A stretch of DNA of 64,000 bases from Bacteroidia bacterium (GTDB lineage: Bacteria > Bacteroidota > Bacteroidia > NS11-12g > UBA955), in the NCBI GenBank assembly GCA_030158725.1, contig JAOASJ010000043.1, forward strand, positions 1 through 64,000, read 5' to 3'. Below the pieces are notes generated by a model, which made no database searches, was not told the DNA's origin, and worked only from the letters and a program-made list of their open reading frames with translations. This document shows, piece by piece, positions 44,103 to 52,346 of this stretch. The position numbers and the translations under genes are program-made. Every line of letters begins with the position of its first letter. The stretch's first letter is position 1.

Positions 44103-44423
44103 ATGGCAAAACATTTCACAGATTCAAGTTGGGAGACAGAAGTACTAGGTTCAGACAAACCAGTATTGGTAGATTTTTGGGCAGAATGGTGCGGCCCCTG
44201 CCGTATGATCGGTCCATTGGTTGAAGAACTCTCTTCAGAATATGAAGGCAAAGCATTGGTTGGAAAACTAAATGTAGATGAAAACCCAGGCGTAGCAACT
44301 AAATATGGTATCCGTAGCATCCCAACTTTGTTGGTATTCAAAGGTGGTGAAGTCGTTGACAAAATTGTAGGCGCAGTGCCTAAAACAATGTTGGCTTCTA
44401 AAATTGATGCGCAATTAGCATAA
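44103..44423 (+). CDS. trxA: Thioredoxin
   Basis: 106 residues. It reduces protein disulfides in the cytoplasm and is recycled by thioredoxin reductase. The redox site '[20 protein letters not shown]' (WCGPC at about residues 28-32) and the cis-Pro loop '[13 protein letters not shown]' are classical; the N-terminus '[17 protein letters not shown]' and C-terminus '[17 protein letters not shown]' match TrxA closely. No signal peptide. The gene is monocistronic between its promoter at 44012 and a perfect terminator hairpin after the stop. Confidence 0.96.
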   Translation: MAKHFTDSSWETEVLGSDKPVLVDFWAEWCGPCRMIGPLVEELSSEYEGKALVGKLNVDENPGVATKYGIRSIPTLLVFKGGEVVDKIVGAVPKTMLASKIDAQLA

Positions 44424-44445
44424 ACTAAGTTAATAATGTATTCTT

Positions 44446-44476
44446 AAAGGGAACAATTTTATTGTTCCCTTTTTTT
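44446..44476 (+). terminator. Intrinsic terminator after trxA
   Basis: AAAGGGAACAAT and ATTGTTCCCTTT pair over 12 bp around a TTT loop, followed by a T run. No mismatch. Confidence 0.93.
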
Positions 44477-44524
44477 ATATAATATTTATAATAAAGTGGC
44501 TTAATTTGTTGCTTCAAATTACCA

Positions 44525-45601
44525 ATGTTAAAAAGTCCATTCAAATCAAAGTCCTTTGTCTTTGCCTTTTGCTTTAGCACGGTAATTATAGTTTCTACAC
44601 TGTTCTTTTTTTCGGTTGGTTTTGTAGGTTATCATCTAGTGGCTTTAGTTCTTTTAATGCTGCTTTCGGTTTTTGCAATGTTGTTTGATATTATTCCGGT
44701 TATATCTGCCGCTATTTTATCGGCATTGATATGGAATTATTTTTTCATTCCTCCAACTTTCACTTTTCATATTGACAATGCAGAGGACAATTTATTGTTC
44801 TTTATGTACTTTTTAATTGCGTCCATTAATGCTGTATTTACCTATAAAATCAGGAAAGTTCACAAACAAAATGCAGAAATTGAGCAAGAGAAAAATGTGT
44901 TAAAATTGTACGATACGGTATTTAATTCTTTGTCACATGAACTTAAAACACCTGTTTCCGTTTTAATAACCGGAGTTGAAACTCTTAAAGATTCGGAAGC
45001 GGTATTAAGTGAAAAGCAAAAACAGAATGTTCTTGAAGAAATGGACATTGCCTCTAACCGCTTGAACCATCAAATTGAGAATTTATTAAACATGAGCCGA
45101 CTTGAATCTGGTTTCTTAGAAGCTCGACCTGATTGGTGTGACATCAATGAGACGGTCAATAGTTTAATTAAAAAATTATTTAATTCTGATGAACAAAACC
45201 GCATCACTTTTAAGATCAACAATCAATTGCCTTTGTTCAAATTGGATGCGGGTTTCTTTGGATTAATACTCTTTAATTTGGTAAAGAATGCACTTCAATA
45301 CAGTGCAAGCGATAAGAAAGTCAACATAGCAATTAGCGCAGTTGAATCAAGTGTTTTGGTTGAAGTTTCCGATATGGGGAATGGGTTTCCTGAAACAGAG
45401 TTACAAAATGTATTTAGAAAATTTTACCGCCTGCCGAATACCAAAACTGGCGGTACAGGCCTAGGTTTGTCTATTGCAAAAGGGTTTACTGAAGCTCAAA
45501 AGGGTAGTATTAAAATTGAAAATAGAATGGAAGGTGGCGCAAAAGTTAGTTTTTCAATACCAACGGAAGTCTCATTTGTAAATCAACTTAAAAATGAATA
45601 A
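44525..45601 (+). CDS. KdpD-like sensor histidine kinase lacking the KdpD/Usp N-terminus
   Basis: 358 residues, against about 900 in full KdpD. Four hydrophobic helices in residues ~10-105, including 'PVISAAILSALIWNYFFIPP' (DUF4118 of KdpD), lead into a coiled segment and the HisKA box 'NSLSHELKTPVSVLITGVET' with the phosphorylated His. The HATPase part has 'LILFNLVKNALQYSA' (N box), 'EVSDMGNGFPE' (G1) and 'KTGGTGLGLSIAKGF' (G2). Only the membrane-sensor and kinase parts of KdpD remain. It overlaps the response-regulator gene by eight bases, and should sense turgor or low K+ by homology. A single-domain KdpD N-terminal part could be encoded elsewhere. Confidence 0.87.
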   Translation: MLKSPFKSKSFVFAFCFSTVIIVSTLFFFSVGFVGYHLVALVLLMLLSVFAMLFDIIPVISAAILSALIWNYFFIPPTFTFHIDNAEDNLLFFMYFLIASINAVFTYKIRKVHKQNAEIEQEKNVLKLYDTVFNSLSHELKTPVSVLITGVETLKDSEAVLSEKQKQNVLEEMDIASNRLNHQIENLLNMSRLESGFLEARPDWCDINETVNSLIKKLFNSDEQNRITFKINNQLPLFKLDAGFFGLILFNLVKNALQYSASDKKVNIAISAVESSVLVEVSDMGNGFPETELQNVFRKFYRLPNTKTGGTGLGLSIAKGFTEAQKGSIKIENRMEGGAKVSFSIPTEVSFVNQLKNE

Positions 45602-46271
45602 CAAAATCATTTTAATTGTCGATGATGAATCTCAAATAAGGAAATTATTGGAGATTAACTTGGAAAACCAAGATTACAAAGTCTTGATGGCTTCAACTGG
45701 TGAAGAAGGCATACATATGGCAGCAAGTCATCAACCAGATTTGATACTATTAGACTTGGGCTTGCCTGATATCAATGGCCATGAAGTTTTGAAGCAACTT
45801 AAAACTTGGTATATGAAACCGATTATCATTTTATCGGTGCAAAATTCAGAATCTGATATAATAAAAGCATTGGACAATGGGGCAGAAGATTATTTATGCA
45901 AACCCTTTAGAACAGGAGAACTCTTAGCCCGTATACGAAATGCCATGCGACATGCTGAGGTAAATAACCATGACAATAAAATTCAAACTGGCTTACTTTG
46001 TATTGATTTGAATACAAGAACTGTAAGTGTCGATCAAGAAATTATAAAACTGACTTCAACAGAATACCAATTGCTGACCTTATTGGCTTCTAACCAAGGT
46101 AAAGTCTTAACCCATCAGTTTATTTTAAAGCAGATTTGGGGCCCTTCATTCGTTGAGGAAACCCAATATTTACGTGTTTATATAGGGCAATTGAGAAAGA
46201 AGATTGAAATCAATTCCAATGACCCCAAACATATCGTAACAGAAAGCGGTGTGGGTTACCGTTTTTTCTAA
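45594..46271 (+). CDS. kdpE: KdpE-like response regulator (OmpR family)
   Basis: 225 residues. Receiver domain: 'ILIVDDESQIRKLLEINLEN' with the acidic pair, 'DLILLDLGLPDINGHEVLKQ' with the phosphorylated Asp (about residue 52), 'ILSVQNSES' (Ser at the Thr switch site) and 'YLCKPFRTGELLARI' with the Lys. Winged-helix domain: 'IKLTSTEYQLLTLLASNQGK' to 'YLRVYIGQLRKKIE' and 'VTESGVGYRFF', typical of KdpE. In well-studied bacteria KdpE activates kdpFABC; here the next gene on the strand is kup, 107 bases downstream, so kup and the porins are the likely local targets. Confidence 0.9.
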   Translation: MNNKIILIVDDESQIRKLLEINLENQDYKVLMASTGEEGIHMAASHQPDLILLDLGLPDINGHEVLKQLKTWYMKPIIILSVQNSESDIIKALDNGAEDYLCKPFRTGELLARIRNAMRHAEVNNHDNKIQTGLLCIDLNTRTVSVDQEIIKLTSTEYQLLTLLASNQGKVLTHQFILKQIWGPSFVEETQYLRVYIGQLRKKIEINSNDPKHIVTESGVGYRFF

Positions 46272-46378
46272 TTTTTATATTTTCTTTATATCCTTGTCTT
46301 CTTTATTTATAAGGTCTTTATAGCTATTAACTCATTTTTGCTTTCGAATTTGCCTGCCGCAAGTTTAAATGTAAATTA

Positions 46379-48319
46379 ATGAAAAAAGACCTTAAGAAAA
46401 AAGTAACGTATGCCTCGTTATTGGTGGCATTGGGGATTATTTATGGGGATATTGGAACCAGTCCCTTGTATGTGTTAAAAGCAATAGTTGGGGATCGCGA
46501 AATCTCAGAACTCTTGGTCTATGGTGGTGTGTCTTGTGTGTTTTGGACCTTGGTGTTTCAAACTTCCATTAAATATATTTGGTTAACTTTAAAAGCAGAT
46601 AACGAAGGTGAAGGCGGTGTCTTTTCTTTGTATGCCTTGGTTAGACGTTATGGGAAAAAACTTGTTATACCTACCATATTGGGTGCTACTACGCTTTTGG
46701 CCGATGGTATAATAACCCCACCAATTTCTGTGGCCTCTGCCGTTGAAGGATTGACAATGGTAAAAGGTTTAGAACATATTCCAACTGTTCCAATTGTTGT
46801 GGTGATTTTAACCATATTGTTTTTCTTTCAAAGATTTGGAACCAATAAAGTAGGCGCTGTTTTCGGGCCAGTAATGTTCGTTTGGTTTTCAATGTTATTT
46901 ATCTTGGGTGGCTCTCAGATACTAGACCATCCTCAAGTTTTAAATGCATTAAATCCAAAATATGCCTTCGATTTATTGGTGAAATATCCTGGTGGTTTTT
47001 GGCTATTGGGTGCCGTATTCTTAGCAACCACTGGGGCTGAGGCTTTGTATTCAGATTTAGGGCACTGCGGACGAGAAAATATCCGCATTTCATGGATGTT
47101 TGTTAAAGTCTGTTTGGTTATAAATTACCTTGGTCAAGCCGCATGGTTAATGGGACATCAAGAACAATTTTTATTGGGCAGAAATCCTTTTTTCGAAATC
47201 ATGCCATCATGGTTTTTGTTAATAGGGATTAATATCGCAACTCTGGCAGCTATTATTGCTTCACAAGCTTTGATTAGTGGATCTTATACCTTAATCAGTG
47301 AGGCTATGAACATGAATTTTTGGCCTCGTGTAAAAGTTAAACAACCTACTGATTTCAAAGGTCAAATATACATCCCTAGTGTCAATACCATGCTTTGGAT
47401 TGGTTGCATCATGATGATTTTGTATTTCAAATCATCTACCCACATGGAAGCGGCCTACGGTTTTTCCATCACTGTTACCATGCTAATGACTTCCGTCTTG
47501 TTGGCGTATTTTATGTATTACAGACTGAAATGGAATAAGTTTTTAGTGATAATCGTCTTCTTGTTTTTCATCTCTATTGAAGGTTCGTTTTTTATAGCCA
47601 ATGTGGCGAAAATTAAAGAACGTTGGATGTTCTTGTTTTTCGAATTGTTTATTTTCTTGGTAATGTATATTTGGTATAAGGCCCGCAAGGTGAATAATGA
47701 ACTAATTAATTTTGTGGATTTGGGTAAGCATACTGCACTGATTAAAGACCTAAGTGAAGATGTAAATATTCCAAAATTTGCTACCCATCTTATTTATTTA
47801 ACCAAAGCAAATAACCGCACAGAGATTGAGGAAAAAGTAATTAATTCAATATTTGCTAAAAAGCCCAAACGGGCCGATGTGTATTGGTTTTTACACCTCA
47901 ACAGAACTGAAAGTCCTTATTCATTATCCTACCATGTTTCAGAATTAATAGATGATAAAGTCATCAAAGTGAATCTAAATGTTGGTTTCAGGGTTCAAGT
48001 AAGAACGGAATTATTCTTCAAGCAAATTGTGCAAGATTTGGTAAAAAACCGAGAATTGCAATTGCATATCCGTCCCGATGGTTCAACACGTTACAATGCA
48101 GAACCTGATTTCAAATTTGTAGTCTTCCAAAAATTCCTTTCTGTTGAAAATGAACTCAGCATACGCTCTGGTTTATTGCTTGAGTCATATTTCTTTTTGA
48201 AACGTATGGCCCAAAAAGACGAGGCCGCTTTTGGATTGGATAAAAGCGATGTGGTAACAGAACAAGTTCCTTTAATTGTTACTCCAGTAAACAGAATCGC
48301 TCTAGATAGAGTTAAATAA
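46379..48319 (+). CDS. kup: Kup-type potassium uptake transporter
   Basis: 646 residues. Kup (KUP/HAK/KT family) imports K+ with protons across the cytoplasmic membrane. The N-terminus has the family signature 'ALGIIYGDIGTSPLYVLKAI', then 'KADNEGEGGVFSLYALVRRY', 'TTLLADGIITPPISVASAVE' and 'FLATTGAEALYSDLGHCGRE'. About 12 membrane helices occupy the first ~430 residues, and a soluble C-terminal domain follows. Together with the KdpD-like/KdpE genes upstream and the porin genes downstream (one base to the first), this reads as a potassium-response cluster in which a Kup transporter replaces the Kdp ATPase. Confidence 0.95.
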   Translation: MKKDLKKKVTYASLLVALGIIYGDIGTSPLYVLKAIVGDREISELLVYGGVSCVFWTLVFQTSIKYIWLTLKADNEGEGGVFSLYALVRRYGKKLVIPTILGATTLLADGIITPPISVASAVEGLTMVKGLEHIPTVPIVVVILTILFFFQRFGTNKVGAVFGPVMFVWFSMLFILGGSQILDHPQVLNALNPKYAFDLLVKYPGGFWLLGAVFLATTGAEALYSDLGHCGRENIRISWMFVKVCLVINYLGQAAWLMGHQEQFLLGRNPFFEIMPSWFLLIGINIATLAAIIASQALISGSYTLISEAMNMNFWPRVKVKQPTDFKGQIYIPSVNTMLWIGCIMMILYFKSSTHMEAAYGFSITVTMLMTSVLLAYFMYYRLKWNKFLVIIVFLFFISIEGSFFIANVAKIKERWMFLFFELFIFLVMYIWYKARKVNNELINFVDLGKHTALIKDLSEDVNIPKFATHLIYLTKANNRTEIEEKVINSIFAKKPKRADVYWFLHLNRTESPYSLSYHVSELIDDKVIKVNLNVGFRVQVRTELFFKQIVQDLVKNRELQLHIRPDGSTRYNAEPDFKFVVFQKFLSVENELSIRSGLLLESYFFLKRMAQKDEAAFGLDKSDVVTEQVPLIVTPVNRIALDRVK

Positions 48320-48320
48320 C

Positions 48321-49670
48321 ATGAAAAATATATCAATTTTAGTTTTCTCCTATTTTATAGGATTGGGAATGTATGCTCAAAAAGTTGAGAGAATTCCATT
48401 TCAAGGTATCGACCAAACTTGGCAAAATGGAAGCGATAGACGCGATTCTTCCGTTTTTAAAAACAAGTACTTTTCGCCTACCATTTTGATTGACGTTAAT
48501 TATACGCACTCAGGTAATAATCCTAACGACAATACTGTTGTTGGTTCTACAGCCTTGGCCAGAAACAATGAAATGACTTTGTCTTCGGCTAACTTTGGGG
48601 GCGATTTCAATTACCAAAATGCCAGGGCAAGAATTATGACTCAATTTGGTACCCGTTCAACGGTTGTTCCGAGAAATGATTACAGTCCTTATAAAGGTCA
48701 ATACGACCTTGCAACTGTATACCGTTATCTTAGCGAAGCTTATGCGGGATATCACATCAACAAATGGTATGGAATCAACATTGATGCCGGTATGTTTATG
48801 TCCTACATCGGTTTAAATTCATATTACCAAGCAGAAAATTGGGAATACCAAGCCTCTTTTACATCTGACAACACACCTTGGTTTTTCAATGGAATTAGAA
48901 TACAGATTTTCCCAACAAAAAATTTAAAAATTGAGCCATGGATTATCAATGGTTGGCAAAGTTATGGCAAGTTTAACCGCATGCCGGGTTTTGGTGGCAG
49001 CATTACTTACATGTCTGATAACAGCAATTTGAAACTCATAAGCAATAACTATTATGGTACCGATGCTGCAGGTATTCCGAATAGAAAACGTTTTCATTCA
49101 GATAACAGTATTTTACTTAGATACCTTAACCGTCCAACATCAAAAGGTGTGAGCAAGGCTGCGTTTTCTTTGACCGGTGATATTGGTTTTGAAAATGGGG
49201 GTGGTGTTAAAGCGTTTAATGGCGATAGTTTAAATCCGACCCAACATTTTTTAAGTGCCATGTTTTACAACCGTGTTTGGTTTTTAAACAACAAATTGGC
49301 ATGGACCATTGGGGGTGGTTTGATGAGCAATCCTGGACGCTACTTGGTGCTTTATCCAACCGGTCAAGCAAGTCCTTTGCCCAATCCTAATGATCCTACG
49401 AAAACTGCGGGCGCTTTTCCTTTTTCTGCCAATCCGGGAGATAAGTTTTTTGGATGGGATTGTTCGAGTAACCTCGATTGGATGCCCAATCAAAGTATCA
49501 CTTTTAGAATTGAATTTGTGCACAGACAATCAAACGTTCCATACTTTGCGGGGCGCGGAGGTGTGACCTCGCAAACAGGTTACTCAACAACGGCATTGGA
49601 TCCAAGTTGGAGACCAGATTTAGTTAAGGCTGAAAATCGGGTGATTTTTGCAGTGCTTTTTAGGCTTTAA
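48321..49670 (+). CDS. Outer-membrane porin, OmpL/BBP2-like, Kdp-associated type
   Basis: 449 residues with signal peptide MKNISILVFSYFIGLGMYAQ. The mature part is a barrel of alternating strands: 'YAGYHINKWYGINIDAGMFM', 'NGIRIQIFPTKNLKIEPWII', 'NGWQSYGKFNRMPGFGGSIT', ending 'ENRVIFAVLFRL'. The 'NGWQSYGK' and 'WFFNGIRI' patterns resemble the putative BBP2 porins that follow kdpC in Bacteroidota kdp operons. It starts one base after kup, so it is probably in the same transcript and gives K+ or small solutes a way through the outer membrane. The C-terminal Leu preceded by Arg-Phe is not the usual terminal Phe. Confidence 0.82.
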   Translation: MKNISILVFSYFIGLGMYAQKVERIPFQGIDQTWQNGSDRRDSSVFKNKYFSPTILIDVNYTHSGNNPNDNTVVGSTALARNNEMTLSSANFGGDFNYQNARARIMTQFGTRSTVVPRNDYSPYKGQYDLATVYRYLSEAYAGYHINKWYGINIDAGMFMSYIGLNSYYQAENWEYQASFTSDNTPWFFNGIRIQIFPTKNLKIEPWIINGWQSYGKFNRMPGFGGSITYMSDNSNLKLISNNYYGTDAAGIPNRKRFHSDNSILLRYLNRPTSKGVSKAAFSLTGDIGFENGGGVKAFNGDSLNPTQHFLSAMFYNRVWFLNNKLAWTIGGGLMSNPGRYLVLYPTGQASPLPNPNDPTKTAGAFPFSANPGDKFFGWDCSSNLDWMPNQSITFRIEFVHRQSNVPYFAGRGGVTSQTGYSTTALDPSWRPDLVKAENRVIFAVLFRL

Positions 49671-49679
49671 TAAAAGTCT

Positions 49680-49687
49680 TACTTTTG
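49680..49687 (+). promoter_or_regulatory. Possible internal -7 element before the second porin gene
   Basis: TACTTTTG is an exact TAnnTTTG, 16 bases before the ATG at 49704. No -33 TTG at the right spacing, so this is tentative. Confidence 0.35.
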
Positions 49688-49703
49688 TTTCATCTTTTAA
49701 ACG

Positions 49704-50816
49704 ATGAAATTAAAGTTAACGCTGATTCTTTTTTTAGTATCCATTGCCGCTAATGCTCAGGTAAGCAATACCGGAATGGTGAATGTATATGATTCTGTAG
49801 CTAAAGGTAAAATTACGGTTGGTGCCTATATGGATGTTTATTATGGTTTTGATTTTAACAGACCAAGTGAATTTGAACGCCCATATTGCGTTTCTTCACC
49901 TAGGCACAATGAAATAAATATCAATTTAGCGTATGCCGATTTTAAATATATCAATGACAATGTAAGGGCCCACTTTGTGCCAGGCTTTGGAAACTATATT
50001 AACTCTAATTACGCTGCAGAAAAAGGAACACTTAAAAATATTGTTGAAGCCAATGCCGGCGTAAAATTGTCTAAGAAGAAAGATATATGGTTGGATGTAG
50101 GGGTTTTGCCTTCTCCTTATACCAATGAGTCTGCTATCTCTAAAGACCATCTCATGTACACCCGTTCTTTTGCGCCAGAATATGTGCCATATTTTTTAAC
50201 TGGGGTTAAATTATCGACACCCATAAATAAAAAAATAAGTGCTTATTGGTATTTGTTAAATGGCTGGCAGTCTATTCAAGATGAAAATAAGCAATTGTCT
50301 TTGGGTACTCAAATTGAATACCGCCCAAACAACAAGCTTTTGCTTAACTGGAACACCTATGTGGGCAATGAAGGTTCGAAAATAAATCCTGATTTCGGGG
50401 TGCGTTATTTCACCGATTTATATGCCATTTACAATCCTGATGGAAAATTTTCTTTAACTTCTTGTGTCTATGCGGGATTGCAAGAACGAAAAGACAGCAA
50501 TGGCATAAGTTCACAAGGACAATGGTGGCAAGCCAATGTCATAGGCCGCTACAGTTTTAATAAGAAGTCATCCCTTTCTGCTCGAATTGAATATTTTGAA
50601 GATGCATCTTCAATTCAAATTAAACCAATAACGGGAGTGGCAGGATTTAGCACCTATAGCGGGGGCTTGTGTTACAATTTGAAAATCAGTCCCAATGCCT
50701 TGTTCCGTTTTGAAGCTAGAACTTACTTTTCCCAAAAGGATGTATATGAAAGTCCAAGTAAAAAGGCTATTCCTTACAGCAATTTGTTAATCACCAATCT
50801 GACGGTTTGGTTCTAA
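49704..50816 (+). CDS. Second outer-membrane porin, BBP2-like
   Basis: 370 residues with signal peptide MKLKLTLILFLVSIAANAQ. Barrel-like strands recur ('ISAYWYLLNGWQSIQDENKQ', 'LSLGTQIEYRPNNKLLLNWN'), and the last residues are 'LLITNLTVWF', a terminal Phe as in Bam-inserted barrels. 'EANAGVKLSKKKDIWLDVGV' and 'EYVPYFLTGVKLSTPINKKI' are close to the block in the upstream porin 'YYGINIDAGMF', so they are distant paralogues. It lies 33 bases downstream of the first porin. Its stop TAA overlaps the ATG of the DUF2079 gene (TAATG). Confidence 0.82.
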   Translation: MKLKLTLILFLVSIAANAQVSNTGMVNVYDSVAKGKITVGAYMDVYYGFDFNRPSEFERPYCVSSPRHNEININLAYADFKYINDNVRAHFVPGFGNYINSNYAAEKGTLKNIVEANAGVKLSKKKDIWLDVGVLPSPYTNESAISKDHLMYTRSFAPEYVPYFLTGVKLSTPINKKISAYWYLLNGWQSIQDENKQLSLGTQIEYRPNNKLLLNWNTYVGNEGSKINPDFGVRYFTDLYAIYNPDGKFSLTSCVYAGLQERKDSNGISSQGQWWQANVIGRYSFNKKSSLSARIEYFEDASSIQIKPITGVAGFSTYSGGLCYNLKISPNALFRFEARTYFSQKDVYESPSKKAIPYSNLLITNLTVWF

Positions 50817-52270
50817 TGTTAAAAGTCATTTCTCAGAAGTATAAATTCGGTCTGTTAATGGGCGTTTTTGCCCTTGTGTACGGACTCATTGCTTTTGTGA
50901 ACCATTATTGCTTTAGAACTTTTGGGCTCGATTTGGGTGTATACACCAATGCGCTATACGACTATGCACATGGCCAATGGAATGACGCGACACTGTTTAA
51001 AGAATTGCCTAGAAATCTTTTGTCTGATCATCTTGATTTTACTTTGATTTTATTGGGTCCTATTTCTCGTTTGTTAGGCCAATATACTTTGCAATTTGCC
51101 CAAATTTGTTTTGTGCTCATGGGCGGTCTAGGAGTGTATAAATTTTTAATTGAAAAGCAAGTTAAAACCTCAATAGCATTTATTGCTACACTGCATCTGT
51201 TCTTGTTTTTTGGTATTTATTCTGCATTGTCATTCGACTACCACAGCAATGTTCTTGCGGCTATGTCTTTGCCATGGTTTTTATTGTTTTTGCAGCGCAA
51301 AGATTTTCTAAAAGCTTCTGCTTTTTTCTTTTTGATGCTTATGTGCAAAGAGTCAATAGCTCTATGGTTGGCTTCAGTTTGTTTTGCCCTCATTATTGAA
51401 TACAGAGAAGATAAAAAACGGGTTTTGTATTTGAGTATAGCAACTCTGTTCTCTTTGGTTTATTTTTTCTTGGCCATCAAGATAATTATGCCAGCCTTGT
51501 CGCCCGATAAAGCCTATGGACATTTTAAATACCATGTTTTGGGCAGCGACTATTTTGATGCATTAAAAAATATTGTAGTTCATCCTTCCGATTTTTTAAA
51601 GCATTTGTTTTTAAACCATACGGGTAACCCACGTTACAATTGGGTGAAAACGGAGTTCTATTTGTTTATCGCATTTTCAGGGGCAGTTTTTTTGGTTTTC
51701 AAACCAACGTATTTATTAATGCTTTTGCTGCCAATAGTTTCGAAAATGTGTTACGATGATCCAGCGATTTGGAGCATAGATTGTCATTATTCTATAGAGT
51801 TTGCACCCGTTATAACCCTTGGTTTGTTTTTGGTTTTAAATAAGATAAAACCATTTGCGTTGCAAAAGAAATTAGCCCTGCTTGCTTGTGTTTTTTCATT
51901 GGCAGTTAGCGTACGATTAATGGACCATACCATTTACAAGCACGACTACAACCGTTTGCGTATTTATCAAAAAGGGCATTATTCAAGAGGACATAATATA
52001 CGAATTATTCATCAATATTTAAAGCAAATTCCGACCAATGCAGCTGTAAGTGCCCAATCGCCTATACTCCCGCATCTTGCTTACCGCGACCAAGCCTATC
52101 AATACCCTATAGTTAAGAATGCAGAATACATTGTTTTGTCGAGGGTGGAGCCAGAAACCTATCCGATCGATAAACAAACATTAATTCAAGGTCTAAATGA
52201 TTCAATTGCATCAGGCAGATGGACTGTAATTGTTGACCAGTTAGAGATTTCAATTTTAAAGAAAAAATAG
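50816..52270 (+). CDS. DUF2079 membrane protein
   Basis: 484 residues from the ATG at 50816, which overlaps the previous stop; a TTG at 50807 is less likely. Ten or more hydrophobic helices are visible. The N-terminal block 'FRTFGLDLGVYTNALYDYAH' and the 'LSDHLDFTLILLGPISRLLG' segment are characteristic of DUF2079 (PF09852), a family with GT-C-like topology and unknown activity. A soluble C-terminal part has 'GHYSRGHNIRIIHQYLKQIP' and 'ANAAVSAQSPILPHLAYRDQ'. It appears to finish the Kup/porin transcript, though a functional link to potassium is not evident. A stem-loop follows the stop. Confidence 0.82.
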   Translation: MLKVISQKYKFGLLMGVFALVYGLIAFVNHYCFRTFGLDLGVYTNALYDYAHGQWNDATLFKELPRNLLSDHLDFTLILLGPISRLLGQYTLQFAQICFVLMGGLGVYKFLIEKQVKTSIAFIATLHLFLFFGIYSALSFDYHSNVLAAMSLPWFLLFLQRKDFLKASAFFFLMLMCKESIALWLASVCFALIIEYREDKKRVLYLSIATLFSLVYFFLAIKIIMPALSPDKAYGHFKYHVLGSDYFDALKNIVVHPSDFLKHLFLNHTGNPRYNWVKTEFYLFIAFSGAVFLVFKPTYLLMLLLPIVSKMCYDDPAIWSIDCHYSIEFAPVITLGLFLVLNKIKPFALQKKLALLACVFSLAVSVRLMDHTIYKHDYNRLRIYQKGHYSRGHNIRIIHQYLKQIPTNAAVSAQSPILPHLAYRDQAYQYPIVKNAEYIVLSRVEPETYPIDKQTLIQGLNDSIASGRWTVIVDQLEISILKKK

Positions 52271-52302
52271 ACAAAGAATCCTATTCGATTCTTGTCGATT
52301 TT
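52270..52302 (+). terminator. Candidate terminator after the DUF2079 gene
   Basis: GACAA-(A)-GAATC pairs with GATTC-TTGTC around a six-base loop, one bulged A, then GATTTTGG. The T run is short, so termination is likely weak. Confidence 0.5.
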
Positions 52303-52304
52303 GG

Positions 52305-52334
52305 TTTGTAATGAAGCTAAATGTTCTATTTTTG
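52305..52334 (+). promoter_or_regulatory. Promoter of the acyl-CoA carboxylase gene
   Basis: TTTG at 52305-52308, 18 bases, then TATTTTTG at 52327-52334, exact TAnnTTTG. It lies between an upstream in-frame ATG (52311) and the ATG at 52347, so only the latter can be the start of a transcript made here. Confidence 0.75.
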
Positions 52335-52346
52335 CAAAACAAAATT

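Noticed and set aside
44525-46271. A complete kdp operon
   Set aside because: No KdpF, A, B or C sequence is present; the transporter is Kup.
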